Source: Carettochelys insculpta
Lineage: Eukaryota > Chordata > Testudines > Carettochelyidae
Length of the DNA: 64,000 nucleotides
Reading direction: 5' to 3'
Assembly: GCF_033958435.1 (NCBI RefSeq)
Contig: NC_134137.1
Location: 244,512,501 to 244,576,500, forward strand
Part shown: positions 8,853 through 20,640 of the stretch, one piece after another
Layout: the number at the start of each line of letters is the position of its first letter
Position numbering within the stretch: position 1 is the first letter of the stretch
The notes under the pieces: model-generated
The model's input: the letters and a program-made list of their open reading frames with translations, nothing else
What the model was told of the DNA's origin: nothing
Databases searched by the model: none
Program-made: the position numbers and the translations under genes

Positions 8853-11800
8853 AAAAGGTTCATCTTGACACAGGTCTACTCGCTGTGGGATCTCTTGGCT
8901 TTTCTCCCACATAGACTTGAGTTCAGACCCCAAATTAACAGCGCATTATACCGTAGCATTACGAGCATACAGCCGCACTCTGGGGATTTTCTCCTCCAAG
9001 TTGAACTGAGCTACCTTCTGCCCATCTGTACCTCTTTGGCCCTCCTGGCTGGTGGAAGTTAGAGATCCTAGTGCACTTTTTTTTTAAAAAGCACATGGAC
9101 TAAACTCCATTATGTTTACTAACATTCGTTCTCCCAGCTAATTGGGTTAACTGTATCTGAGCTTTCTCTCAGTACAAGACACATTGATTTCTTATGGCAT
9201 CAATGCACTCTCTGTATCTGACATTACTTTGTAAAGTATTTTGAGATACACTTTGAGTATGACAGGCACTATACAAACCCGAGTCCATTACTGTGCACTC
9301 TCATTTTCTTCATAAATACGCTTACATAGGGAATTCAGACACTGGGGAAAATTTCTGGAAAATTACACATGTGACTAAGTGAATTTTTGTACCCTACTTT
9401 TTTTGTCTGTATTCAGTTCTTGCTGTGAAAGTATCATACGACTCTGTTAGATATGCAGAATTTGTATACAGTTGCCTGTGTTTACAACATGCACATTATC
9501 AGCCTGACTTAATAGTGCTCTGTATTTAGCAACTTCCATTGAGAATAAATAAGATTGCACAAATATGTATGCACAAATGTTTAGATTTGTTAGCTATTGT
9601 TTCTTGTAAACTACTTGAAATATAGACAGCCAGATTCTCAGCTGATGTAAGTGGAGCTGTGTCTGTTCACACTGGTGATCTGGTTTACAGTGTCCAATCT
9701 TTCTCCGTCTCTCTCTTCGAATAAATTAAATTGTTAGAGAAATAACAGAGTGAGCTATATATAGCAGGTAAATTATTTCTCAGCTCAGTCAAATGAGAAT
9801 CAGAGACCACCTTCCCATCCCTATCAGAGGGCTGTCTCCTCCTTCACTATATCTGCTACTTTTCACTTTAGTGAGATCTGATGTGATATATGCACAGACA
9901 AGCAAGCGAACAGATCTCAGATACTGAGGTGATAGGCACATTACAGACACTTAGAGAGACACAAGCACAGGCCCAGCAACACATGCTTGCATACACGTGC
10001 TCTTAGCCAGGCAGAAGAGTAAATGCTAATTACAGTGCTTCCAAGTTGAGAACACATGTCTGGGCATATAGAGAAAGTAGAGGTTATTATAACTCTGGAC
10101 TGAAAACCACAAAGGCATTCAAAGAATCACCACCACAACATTTTACAGAATATTATTACAACTGTCACCAACAGTTCTGTCAGAAATCTGAAAATTGCAA
10201 AGGACAAAATTTAACTACTGAGAGGCAAGGGAATGTTCAATTGACATGACAGCTAGCAGACAAAACTCGTATCTCCTAGCAGAAAAACCAGCATTTGCCC
10301 AACACCCTGCAGAACACAATAGCCCTGCTATTAGAATGTTAATATAATATTGTAATGTTATTAATATATAGCTCTCTATTAGTTCCACAATAGACAGTCA
10401 TTATGGGAGGGGTATCTGTTCTCTCTCTCTGCCTCCCCTAGGTAGGTAGATAGACAGATAATCTCAACATGCAGTCTGTATACGGACCCTTCAAAGCTCA
10501 GATCCTACCTTCACAGACAAGAATCTGAACCAAAATCTAAATTGTCTCACTACTTTGTGAACATTTGAATCTCTTCTGAACTTGTGACTCAGACTCATCT
10601 TTATGATTATGAAAGGAGGAAATATCTGATCATGTGGTATGATGCTTTTGTTGGAAAGAGTACGTTGCCAGTGAATAAGCTCCCAAGCTGAGTTAAATTA
10701 TGCAGTGGGGGACTAGCTATATGTGACAGAGACTCCCTATCTTTTTCATTGTCTGTGCCCTCTCTGGTTCAAATAATAGTTTATTCCATGTTTTTATTTT
10801 GATATTAAATTCAATTTATGTTGTGCTGCTCAAAGTATCCAACATGGTATGAAGAAAGCATTGCAGGATATTTCTGGGGACAGGTTTTCTGGGAACAGGC
10901 TTTTGACAGCAGAGAAGATGTGGGTGATGTTATGAGTATCCAGGCAAGGAAGATGGAGGTTTTGGTACTGGGAGTGAGATGCACCTCCTCTTTCCTTCAC
11001 CCTTTTGGACAGAAGAAGAGAGGGCTTTACACCTGAGGGAGCAGAGTTTTAACTCCCTGTTTCCCAGCTCGGCACTTGCAGGAGTTATTGGTCACTCTCT
11101 ATTTTGTTACAATATCTGCCACTTCTTCCAGCTATCAGAATAGAGCACATTGCCAGAACATTTCTGCTAAAATAATCAGCAGCAAAATAGCTAACACCAA
11201 TATTTCATGAGATTTCAGGATGAGCACTCAACTGATAGAAAAAGGGCAGCCCATGCTTTATTTCCAATGGTTATTTTGGGCTGTCTGCAGCCTCAGGAAG
11301 ATGTGGTATATCAGTTACATTGTACTGATACTGCAAAAGGCTCAAGACTTAATTTTGTTAAATAAACATTTTGATTGTGGAACACAATTATGCAGCAATT
11401 TACAAATAATTTGCAATGATGCAGCCACCCAACCATCTCATACACAGGGTCCTGTTCAGCAGTATTCAAAGCCACAAAAGACTTCTAGTCTGGTGCCAAT
11501 GAAATTGCTTTATCGCAATGGACTCTGCACACAGGTCACTATTTGTAGCAAGAGAATTCCAGAAATGCATGAGTGATTTTTCAAAAGTTTGATTGTTACT
11601 CTAATTCACATCCCTTCGCCCAGTGCCACAAGTTCAAAGGCTGGTTTGTGTGTCTGCCCACCTCTGAGCAACCAAGTTAGCTGCCACCATGTTGCAGACT
11701 TAGTAATCAGTGCATACCAGGAAAGATAAGTTCAGCATCAAGCCAACTAACATTATTCCCAGCTACGTAGTGCTGAGTGTGATTTATCCTGGTCTACCTT

Positions 11801-11986
11801 ACCTAACTGATTTGTTTGCCACCAGATTCCAACACAATTACGTTTCTTAAAACGTGCAGGTCATAGAGGGAGAGAAAATATGTAGCTAAAATAAGAACTT
11901 TTAAAATGAACTAAAGCAGCCTACCTGTAATTAATAGAACCAGTTTAAGTTTACCAGGACTAGAAGTAAAGGCTGTATCTCTTCTA
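8853..11986. other. Intronic sequence without recognised features
   Basis: AT-rich single-copy-looking DNA. Only short open frames are present, none with a recognisable domain or codon pattern. A short GATA-like tract occurs near 10440-10462. I see no exon-like conserved frame with splice signals. Confidence 0.5.
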
Positions 11987-12422
11987 AGCCGCGTCTACAC
12001 GTGCCAGCTACTTCGAAGTAGCCATGCCAACTTCGAAATAGCGCCTGCCACGGCTACATGGGGCGGGCGCTATTTCAAAGTTGACATCGACGTAAGGCGG
12101 CGAGACGTTGAAGTCGCTATCCCCATCAGGAGATGGGAATAGCTCCCTACTTCGACGTTGAACGTCGAAGTAGGGCACGTGTAGCCGATGCGCGTCCCGC
12201 AACATCGAAATAGTGGGGTCCACCATGGCGGCCATCAGCTGAGGGGTTGAGAGACGCTCTCTCCAGCCCCTGAGCTCGATGGTCACTGCGTGCAGCGGCC
12301 CCTTAAAGGTCCCCGCCCCCTGCCTTCCTGTGCAGGAAGCTGAGAGAGCGTGCAGGCGGCAGCACACCCACGTGGCCAGCCTGCACGCCCCTCTGCAGCC
12401 GCAGTCCACCACCCCCACAGTG

Positions 12423-13974
12423 ATGGCTGCCCGCCAGCCCCCCAAGCGACCCCAGGGCACCCCCCCCAAGGGGAGACAGGGCTCCCAGGCTGGCAGCCAG
12501 CTGGGGAAGAGGCAGCGGGGCCCCTCCTGGACAGAGGCCGAGATCCGGGACCTGCTGGGGCTCTGGAGCAAGGAGGAGGTGCTCCAGGTAATGGGGAGCA
12601 AGATGCGGAACGCGGATGCATTCGCTCGGCTGGCCGAGGGCCTGGCCGCCTGGGGTCACCCTGACCGCACTCCTGACCACGTCAGGAGTAAGGTCAAGGA
12701 GCTGCGGCAGGGTTATGCCTGGGCCCGGGATGCGGCCAGCTGATCTGGGGCCACCCCCGTCACTTGCCCCTTTTACAGGGAGCTCAGGGAAATCCTTGGC
12801 CCCTGGCACACCTCCTCCCCGCCGGCCACTCTTTACACCTCGGCTGATGAGTCCCAGCAGGCCCCGGAGGCGGAGTCCACCCCGGAGACAAGCCCCGCAC
12901 CCCAGGGGCCCCCCCAGGAGCCCACCCCTGGGACACCAGAGGAGGAGGAGGAGGGGGGATCCTCCTCCAGCGATGGGGGGCTCCGGATCGCCATCCTGTC
13001 CCGGAGCTCCAGCAGGGCGTCCACCCACCGGGTGTCCTCCGACTGTGGGAGCGGACCGTCAGGTATGTACCCCCCCACCGGTGCACACCCCTGGGGTTGA
13101 GGGGCGGGGTCAACAGACATGACCAGGGCCCTCCACATGCCCAGATGACCATGGCCCCAAGGACAGCAGTGGCATGTCCCTCAGAAGAGTGCATCAGCCC
13201 CTGCCCCCCAAGCACGACAGTGCCATGCCCCATCAGCGGAACCTAGGGTCCCCTGGGGTGGGGAGCGGGTGGGACACCGATCAGCAGCAGCAGCATCTCC
13301 CGGGGATGGGGATGGGGAACCAGCAGCAGAGGGGTGGGGGGGCAAGGGCCACGGCTCGGGGGCCACACTAACGGCTGTCTCCACTCTTCTTCCCCCCTGT
13401 GTTCTGCAGCTGCACCATCGGAGGGACCGGAGAGCGCCGGCGAGGTGTCAGTGGTCCCGGAGAGCCCACCGGGGCCATCACTCCAGGCCAGCCCCTCAGC
13501 GGAGCACTGACCAGCCTCAGGGTGGGGACGACGGCGGACCCAGCACCACCCCCCGGACGGCAACAGACCCCCCAGCTGCTGGCGATCCTCCGGCGGCAGC
13601 TGGAGGTCTCAGAGCAGCACTTGTGGGTGGAGAAGTGACGCCTCCATCTGCAGGAGCGGGCGCTGGCCTGGTGCCAGGAGCATGGGGGGCCTTTATGCGC
13701 ATATTTGAGCGTATCGCGTACTACCTGGCCCCCCCATGCCATGCCGGCCGCTGCTCTGCCCGCTCCACCCACCGCTCCACCAGCTGCTCCACCCACTGCT
13801 CCACCCGCCATCACACCACCGTCCGCCACCAAGGGGCCATCCGCCGAGGGGGACCTGGGGCCAACTGACACCCACCGGCCATATCTGCCGGTCCGCCCGG
13901 CCCCCAGCCAGCCCCGGCCAGGGCTGAGGCTGAGGCGCGGGTCACGGCCGCGCACCCCCAGCGCTGGACATTAG
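12423..13974 (+). pseudogene. Harbinger Myb/SANT-like DNA-binding protein gene, broken
   Basis: In PIF/Harbinger elements this second protein binds DNA and helps the transposase reach the nucleus and the element ends. The chosen start, ATG at 12423, opens a basic Pro-rich leader, then a trihelix/Myb-like domain from WTEAEIRDLLGLW through DAFARLAEGLAAWG to VRSKVKELRQGYAWAR. TGA at 12741-12743 interrupts it. The same frame continues past the stop with TCPFYRELREILGPW and an acidic Glu/Ser-rich stretch, so one CGA-to-TGA change explains the break. A donor (AG|GTATGT, GT at 13063) and acceptor (TTCTGCAG, ending 13409) would splice in frame to AAPSEGPESAGEV. A later coiled-coil-like part (LLAILRRQLEVSEQHLWVEK) ends at TGA 13636-13638, again explicable as CGA decay, and an apparent one-base loss near 13683 shifts the Pro/Ala-rich tail. 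Confidence 0.75.
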
Positions 13975-14330
13975 GGGGTGTGGGGCCCAGGACGTGCCCC
14001 CCCCCTTTGTACATATCCCCGTTTACTTGTGTTGTATATAGATTGTATTAGACCCCTGTTATTTTCTACCTGCCCCCCCATGTAAATAGTTCTCCCCTTC
14101 CTTGTGTTCCCCTGTTTTTTGGTTATCCATATAATATATAATATTTATGTTTGTTGTAAATAATATAATAATAATAATTCAATGTTTGGTGGTTTCACAA
14201 ACAACAGGTCTATTTTTATTTGCAAGAAAAGTGGGGGGGGGTGTGCTCTTGGGTGCTCTGTGGTGTGGGCGTAGGGGCAGGGAGTGTTGTGGGGGATGGG
14301 GGGGTGCAGTGGTGGGGGCGCTGCCAGCGT
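13975..14330. other. Convergent 3' spacer of the Harbinger element
   Basis: An AT-rich interval separates the two converging genes. TTTATT at 14215-14220 is AATAAA on the minus strand, about 110 bases past the transposase stop, and can serve as its poly(A) signal. The middle (14128-14180) is a TAATAATAT-like run. A G-rich segment (14231-14320) lies before the transposase end. Confidence 0.6.
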
Positions 14331-15692
14331 TCACCCTGCGGCCTTGTAAAAATGGGCCCGCAGGGCTTCCCAGACCCGGATCCCCTTGGGGTCCACCTGG
14401 CAACTGGGGGCAGTGGGTGGCTGCACGTCAGCCCTGCCAGCCTCCACAGCCCAGCCCTGAAAGAATGCCTCCCCCTTGCTCTCCACCAGGTTGTGGAGGG
14501 CGCTGCATGAGCCCACAATCTGGGGGATGTTGGTGGGGCCCACATCAAGGCGGGTGCGGACACACCTCCAGCGCCCTTTGAGGCGGCCAAATATGTGCTC
14601 AACCACCTGGCACACGTGGTTCAGGCGCTGGTTGAAGCGCTCCTGGCTTGCAGAGAGATGGCCCGTGTAAGGGTGCATGAGCCAGGGCCGGAGGGGGTAC
14701 GCCGCGTCTGCGACGACGCAGAGGGGCATCGTGGTGTCCCCCACAGGGATCTCCTGCTGGGGGATGTAGGTCCCCGCCTCCAGCCGGCGGCACAGGCCCG
14801 AATTCCCAAATACCCGGGCGTCGTGGGTGCTGCCAGGCCAGCCAACATATATGTCCAGGAAGTAGCCCTGGCTGTCCACCAAGGCCTGGAGGACCACTGA
14901 ATGGTAGCCCTTCCGGTTCAAGAAGCATCCTCCGCTGTGCTCTGGAGCGCAGTTGGGGATATGGGTCCCATCCAGAGCCCTGAAGCAATCTGGGAAGCCC
15001 AGGGTGGCAAACCCTGCGATGGCAGCATCCAGGTCCCCAGGCCGCACGAGCCTGTGGAGGAGCAGGGTGTTGATGGCGCAGACGACCTGCAGGGGAAGGA
15101 CATGGGAAAGCACCAATGAAGACTGTGCAGGGTGTATCTGGCCCTCCCCTGCCAGGGCTCCCCTCCACCCCCAGGGCTGCCTCCCTCTCCCCGTGGGTCC
15201 TCTTACCTCCATGAGGACAGCCCCAACGGTGGCCTTTCTGACGCCAAACTGCTGGCCCACGGATCGGTAGCTGTCTGGAGTGGCCAGCTTCCAGACAGCG
15301 ATGCCGACCCGTTTGAGGGCATGCTGCATGGCGGTGCCCTGGTGCCTCAGTGCAGGGGGTGAGCCACTGGCAGAGCTCCAGAAATGTCTGCCAGCTCATA
15401 CGAAAGTTCTGGAGCCAGCGGTCGTCGTCCCACTCTTTGAGCACCAGCCGCTCCCACCAGTCGGTGCTCGTGGGGTAGCTCCACAGCTGACGGCGTGTGC
15501 GGCAGTGGTGGTGGGGCGGGGGGCTGCAGGGTCTGGGGTTGCTTCCTCCTCCCCTGGGGGGCAGCTCCTCTTCTGTGACTAGAAGGTGCTCAGCTGCCTC
15601 CTGCATGGCATTGAGCAGGGTGAGCACTGCTCCTGCAGGGGCGGCTAGGTGGACCTCTGGCTACTGCTACTGCTGCTGCTGGGGGGGTCCAT
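14331..15692 (-). pseudogene. Harbinger DDE transposase (HARBI1-like), nearly intact but frameshifted
   Basis: This enzyme cuts and rejoins the element ends. The catalytic frame 15329-14331 holds 332 codons without a stop. D120 (FRALDGTHIP), D170 (PGSTHDARVF) and E244 (QVVEHIFGRLKGRW) are all present, with the DDE_Tnp_4 motifs GYHSVVLQALVD and ADAAYPLRPWLM. A 120-bp intron (15087-15206; GT/AG on the minus strand, in frame) splits the gene: removing it joins LMEV to VCAINTLLLHRL. The N-terminal helix-turn-helix-like part (WWERLVLKEWDDDRWLQNFR) lies in another frame at 15627-15356. One extra C in a C-run near 15354-15358 causes the shift. A likely start ATG at 15692 opens a Ser-rich leader that meets a TAG near 15645, suggesting a second small indel. 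Several Arg codons look changed to Cys, His or Gln, as CpG decay would do. Confidence 0.88.
15087..15206 (-). other. Intron of the Harbinger transposase gene
   Basis: On the minus strand the donor is GAG|GTAAGAGG and the acceptor CCCCTGCAG|GTCGTC. Its length of 120 is a multiple of three and contains no stop, so the open frame reads straight through it. The conserved protein reading across the junction supports splicing. Confidence 0.75.
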
Positions 15693-16019
15693 AACTCCTT
15701 CGCCAAGGTGTGTGTGCCTATGGCTCTGCAGACCGCGTGCTGTGCAGGCTGTGTGTGTCTGGGAGGGGCCCTTTAAGGGAGCGGCTAGCTGTTGCCCTGG
15801 AAGTGCTAGTCCGCCCTGTGACCCTGTCTGCAGCTGTTCCTGGCACCCTTATTTCGATGTGTGCTACTTTGGCGTGTAGACGCTCCCCTGCAGCGCCTAC
15901 TTCAATGTGGTGCTGCCCAACGTCGACGTTGAACGTCGATGGCACCAGCTCGGGAGGACGTGTAGACGTTATTCATCTAAATAGCTTATTTCGATGTCGC
16001 CACACGTGTAGATGTAGCC

Positions 16020-16864
16020 CTCGAGGGGTGAGAGGCAGTTCTCAGCAATCTAACATTCTAACACACGGATTTCTGACCATGGTTTCTGAGATATTAGACT
16101 TTAAAGCTATTATTGATCCTGGACTGAATATTGCCTCTTGACCTGGGAAATGTCACATTTTAGGGAAATAAGTTTGGCAGTGCTGGATTGTTAGAAGTTG
16201 TCCCAGCAGACGCAAATTAATGAGAAGTGCTTGGTAACTACAACTGCAGCCAATATGACCGATCAAGTGTTTAAAGTTAAAAATGTGCTTCAGTTTTTTA
16301 TTGGATTAGGGCCAGACTGTTCAGCATCTTGTAGAATTGAGCCTACAGCTAAAGTGGTTTGTGTGTCAAGAAGCTGAAAGTTGAGTGCCATCAGCAACCA
16401 CTTATAACTACGCTTTCTAGAGTGTGCTATTGCGGCTACAGATTATTTTTTCACATTCTTCTGACCACATCCGGACTACTGCAGTTGTGTCAGAACCCTG
16501 CATTCTCACAGAAGCATAGCTCATTAGTGCCAGATTTTCAAGAGCTTAGCACATCAGGTTCCAAGTGCCTTAGAAAATCTGGCCAAAGCAATCAGAAAGG
16601 GGGATGCTGGCCTTTATTTTGAATAAAACTAGAGGTTTTTAGATCATCTGTACTCTTCTACGAATAGATTTAGAAATCTGTTCCTGAGCTCTTGGGAAGT
16701 TTTGGCCCTTTGACTTCTGTCACACTCTGTCTCAACGGACTATCCATGTGACTAGCTTTGTGACTAGTGACAGTAGCTTTGTAAAAGCTCTGAAAATATC
16801 TCACACACATGCATGTTCCTGTGTCCATGATGTGCATTTAAGTGCAATGGCTTTACTCAATTGT
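16020..16864. other. Intronic sequence, nothing recognised
   Basis: AT-rich non-coding DNA directly after the Harbinger right end. A short open frame at 16359-16622 has no domain and no start context of note. Confidence 0.5.
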
Positions 16865-17047
16865 TATTAGCCCGCATGGGGTGCCTTGTCTCTCTCAGAA
16901 TCTGGGAATGAGCAACAGGGACTGAATTACTTGATATTCTGTTCATTTCCTTGGGGGCACCTGGCATTAGCTGCTGTTGGAAGACAGGATACTGGGCTAG
17001 ATAGACTACTGGTCTGACCTGAATAGTCATTCTTATGGCCTTATATC
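16865..17047 (+). repeat. CR1 LINE 3'-end fragment
   Basis: The wording GGCACCTGGCATTAGCTGCT, GAAGACAGGATACTGGGCTA and GACTACTGGTCTGACC is that of the 3' untranslated end of a common CR1 lineage in sauropsids. It is 5' truncated, without coding sequence. Confidence 0.7.
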
Positions 17048-18279
17048 ATCCATTCCCACTGACTCTACTGAGGGGACATCCCTCCCCTCCCCATCCCAGC
17101 TAGCTCTGCTCACAAGAAGTATCTATTCCAACACTCAGACTTGGCTGTGCCTATAGATGGCATGGCTCCTGACTCTCCACACACAGTTAGCTTTGCTCAG
17201 GAGAGGGAAGCGAATAGAAGGAGGGGAAACATCCTTCCTCTAACAGTTCTGATTACCGATTGCTCATTTTTTATTGTTTTTTACAAGTTGTGTCTGCACT
17301 TTCTACTTGCCAATATCAAGTAACCTTGTGCAGTGTCAAACTCCAGAACCAGAGGAGTCTGCTATCCCTATGCCATGAAGAATCTAATAGGAAAGGCTGT
17401 AAGGGAGCATAGATAGGCAGCAGGCAGCCCCCTGGGTCAGACAGCAGCACCATCCTTGACCAATCTGTACCAGCAATGGGAGCTGGCATCACCACTGATA
17501 TCTCAAGCACATGAATAAGTAATATGCTTCTATCATGGAGTGTCTTTATCACATGCAACAGTGAGCACAGTTACATCCTATGGCTGTGACCCAAAGTCCT
17601 AGAGATTCCCATGTGCTTCAATAGGCTCTGGATCAGACCCCATCCATTTTCTAAGATTGTTTTAGTTAGGGAACGATATTGTTCCAGATCCTTCACTACT
17701 TGATACTTATTTGATTGACTGCAGAGGGAGGTTGGGGGAATTTCCTCTGAAAGGAAATAAATGTCACTTTTGCAAACTGCATCACAATCAAAAGCTAAGC
17801 CATAAAAATCAGTGTATCTCTGAGATTAAACTACAGACTGTCATTCAAATGCAGGCTTCATTGTGAGGCAGATATAGAGTTTAGCTATCAAAAATCCCTC
17901 ATTGTCACTGCTTAGACCACTTAGACAAGCCACCCTCTGCCTAACAAATGAATGTTCAGAGAGTGAGAATTAAGCAAGTTACGAGATCAGGTACAATTCC
18001 AAGAAAAAAAGATACTTAAGCTTGTGAGATGGGACAATCTGGGGACACTTATATCAGCCCATCACCACTCCTGCACCAGGAGAATTTCTCTTTGTTGGCT
18101 TCTGTCTCCTTAACAGCTCATGGAGCAGGTGGGGTAGGGCGGAGAATAAGGCACCATGTTATGTGAGATTTGTATGGGTGACTGATTCAATAGCTTTGTG
18201 GGATGTAGGGATAGAGTTCCTAATGGATGTAGCAGCTCACGGATGTATTAGTAAGATCTTTGTTGTGGAAGTGAGTGTT
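17048..18279. other. Intronic sequence, nothing recognised
   Basis: No conserved frame, repeat family or RNA gene was seen. Confidence 0.45.
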
Positions 18280-18465
18280 CGGCCAGGTCTACACCAGACA
18301 TTCAAGTTGATTGTAGAGACACAATTCTAGCTATGGCAATTGCATAGCTACAATTGACTTACCTGGCTGTCCTTGCACAGAGAGTTTCTCCCATCGACCT
18401 CCCTTACTCCTTGTGATATTGATGAGTACAGGGGTCGACTACCAACAGGGGTCGACTGCCAATCC
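18280..18465. mobile_element. Harbinger-type MITE, truncated
   Basis: Starts with GGCCAGGTCTACACC and contains CTAGCTATGGCAATTGCATAGCTACAATTGACTTACCTGGC, which in parts (CTATGGCA, TTGACTTACCTG) matches the MITE at 8573-8852. The right end is missing or decayed. It is a second copy of that internal type. Confidence 0.55.
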
Positions 18466-19387
18466 CAGATAGTCCAATTTCATGCATCTTTTGGATAGTG
18501 AAGAAATACGCATTGGGTGATAGATAAAGAAAGCCAAAGTGGTAGAGAGGAAGAGAGCGGGTAGGAGGTGAGACTCTTAAAGGAGCAGAAAGATACAGTA
18601 GTAGCCATCTGGGTGCTACGAATTACGAATACATATTACGAATGCCAAAAAGATTTTAGAAACCACAAGGTACTGGAGAGTTGTAAGTAAAGAGCTTTCT
18701 AATGGGTTGTAAAAGTGGTGTCTGAGAGAAAGAGGTAACAAGAAGGTACACAAGGGTTATGTTGAAATAGTTGTAACATAGTGGAATATGGATTAGTAGC
18801 AATTCCTTGGAAAGCATAATAAAATCAAGTGCCTTGTTCCCTCAGAATTAGCATGTGATAGAACTGTTGTTCTAGTCCCGTCAAGAAAGAAAGTTCACTC
18901 ACCACAGGATTGTACAATAAAAGAAGAACTTTGCTTTTTTCACTTTGCTGACTGGTTTTTCCAGAAGTCACTAAGCTTTGCACCTCACATAGCTGAATAG
19001 GGTTCCCTTTTTAAAGTAAATGCTACTGAATTTTTTTAGTATTATGTTGTTTTGTTCAGTTTTTACATGGCACATGTTAAGAGGTTTACATTTTGTGGTG
19101 ACAAGTTCTAACACCTGTGGGTGATTCTGGAAACTCTGGAAATGTGGGAGTCGCTGTTTACAAGTTTCTGCTTCACTGCAATGTATTTCCCTTCACAAAG
19201 AATTTTTTCTTATACTATGCTCTGGATGGTTGTATTGTAGGAATTGATTTCTGTTCTTTCTTGGACAAATCAACTGTTTTGATGTAGAAAATAGGGAGCA
19301 TAATACATGTCTTAGGTTCCTCCCCCCACCCAGGCTCTCTGAATGCTACACACAAATTAAAACAGATATTTCTAATAAAGTTATCGG

Positions 19388-19411
19388 AACAAACAAACAA
19401 ACAAACAAACA
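19388..19411. repeat. (CAAA)n microsatellite
   Basis: About six tandem AAAC units, uninterrupted. Confidence 0.9.
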
Positions 19412-20180
19412 GAAATAAATCTCTGTAAGTAAGAAAGAATAAATAAAATATAGCACATAATACAAGGGAGTTCCTCTTACATGGTGAAAGGGAGGTGTCA
19501 GTGGTACATAAGTCTGGAGCAAAGCATTTACATGGGAGATGAATTTCACTCAGCCTTTGCCATCATCCAGGCTATACTATATTGCAATGAAGTCAAAAAT
19601 AAAATAATAGCGGGCCAAATTCTGTTAATCCAAAACAACTAGGCCCACTGAAATCAGTGACATTATTCCAGGTGTAAAATATAACTCAGTATGGGTAGAG
19701 GTATAACCATAATTATCTGCATAAATATCCACACACACCTAGATAGATATGTTTTTATTCATGGCAGAGCAGGTGGTATGACTTGTTGTTAAGGTTGCCT
19801 CACACTTCTCATTCTAAGACTCTGCAGTCAGTTGCTTATAACTCAGCCAGCCCTGACATATTTGGGCTCTGTTACATGTCGCGGGCCGTTTGAATTTTTT
19901 TTTTAAATTCCAGCCATTTCTGAGAATGAATTTGGAAAAAAATATGCTTGGCGTAGTTAAAAATTCTGATGACCTTTATTTTAAAAGACCTGGGACTGGT
20001 TTCACAAATAGATTTAAGTGCCTAACTGCCACTTTTGTACCTCAATCACAGAATCAGACCTCACTGTGGTTCACAAATCCCCTCTCAGCTGCCCCTAAAT
20101 GCTGTCAGTGCCCTAACTTGCTTGACACCTATATTTTTGCAGTCAACGTTTCCTAGTCATCTGTGTTTGTGCCCATGAGG

Positions 20181-20640
20181 AGGCATACTGCTGCATCACA
20201 CAAGGTGTCCAGATGCCTAGGTCCCAGGGTACGGCACAGCAGGAGGGAAAACAGCCCCAAAAAAGGAGAGACAGGCCAACTTCCTTGCTAATGAGAGATG
20301 GATTACAGTAGGGCAATCAGGAGCAGCTGGCAGGGAACTGGCCCAGGCAAATTAGGACCACTCAGTAGCCTGTTGAAGGCCTGTGGCAGGCCTTTTAAGA
20401 GTTGTTCCAGTTCAAGGGTGGCTGGGGATACATGAATGTGTGTGAGTTCTCTCTCTCAGCGACCAGGCACACGCGTTGCTACGTGTGGGGGATAGGTGGG
20501 GTGGGAGCCCAGAGGAAGTAGCCAGACTCCCACCACAGGAAGTAGCTGCTAGGCTGATCCTTGACAGAGGGAGAGGGCTGCTGGCCCCAAAGACTGGCAG
20601 AGGGAAATAGGGGCCCTTGCCACTGTTCCTTTTGAGAATC
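20181..20640. repeat. Possible GC-rich dispersed repeat, unidentified
   Basis: This block is more GC-rich than its surroundings, without an open frame. Phrases such as GCAATCAGGAGCAGCTGGC and GCAGGCCTTTTAAGAG resemble leaders or LTR-like repeats of turtle genomes. I could not find boundaries, terminal repeats or a target duplication. Confidence 0.25.

Larger units (their letters stand above)
11987..16019. mobile_element. PIF/Harbinger DNA transposon, full length, about 4.0 kb
   Basis: The ends AGCCGCGTCTACACGTG (11987-12003) and CACGTGTAGATGTAGCC (16003-16019) form imperfect 17-bp terminal inverted repeats. Subterminal sequence is rich in TTCGAAGT/ACTTCGAA and CGACGTT motifs on both sides. 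Inside are the two genes typical of this superfamily: a Myb/SANT-like gene on the plus strand and a DDE_Tnp_4 (HARBI1-like) transposase on the minus strand, converging on an AT-rich spacer. The element is much richer in GC and CpG than its surroundings. The flanking triplets are CTA and CTC, so the 3-bp target duplication is imperfect. It is inactive because both genes are broken. Confidence 0.9.

Noticed and set aside
12303..13028. 241-codon open frame on the minus strand
   Set aside because: It overlaps the Myb-like gene in antisense, is mostly Gly/Pro/Leu from GC-rich composition, and has no domain. It is a shadow frame.
13269..13868. 199-codon plus-strand frame with Pro/Ala/Thr repeats
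   Set aside because: It mixes intron and out-of-frame parts of the Harbinger Myb-like gene. Parts may be in frame locally, but it is not an independent gene.
14599..15627. 342-codon minus-strand frame over the transposase
   Set aside because: Only its first about 90 codons are transposase-like. Beyond the C-run near 15356 it reads the wrong frame, rich in Pro/Gly/Arg, so it was not kept as a separate gene.
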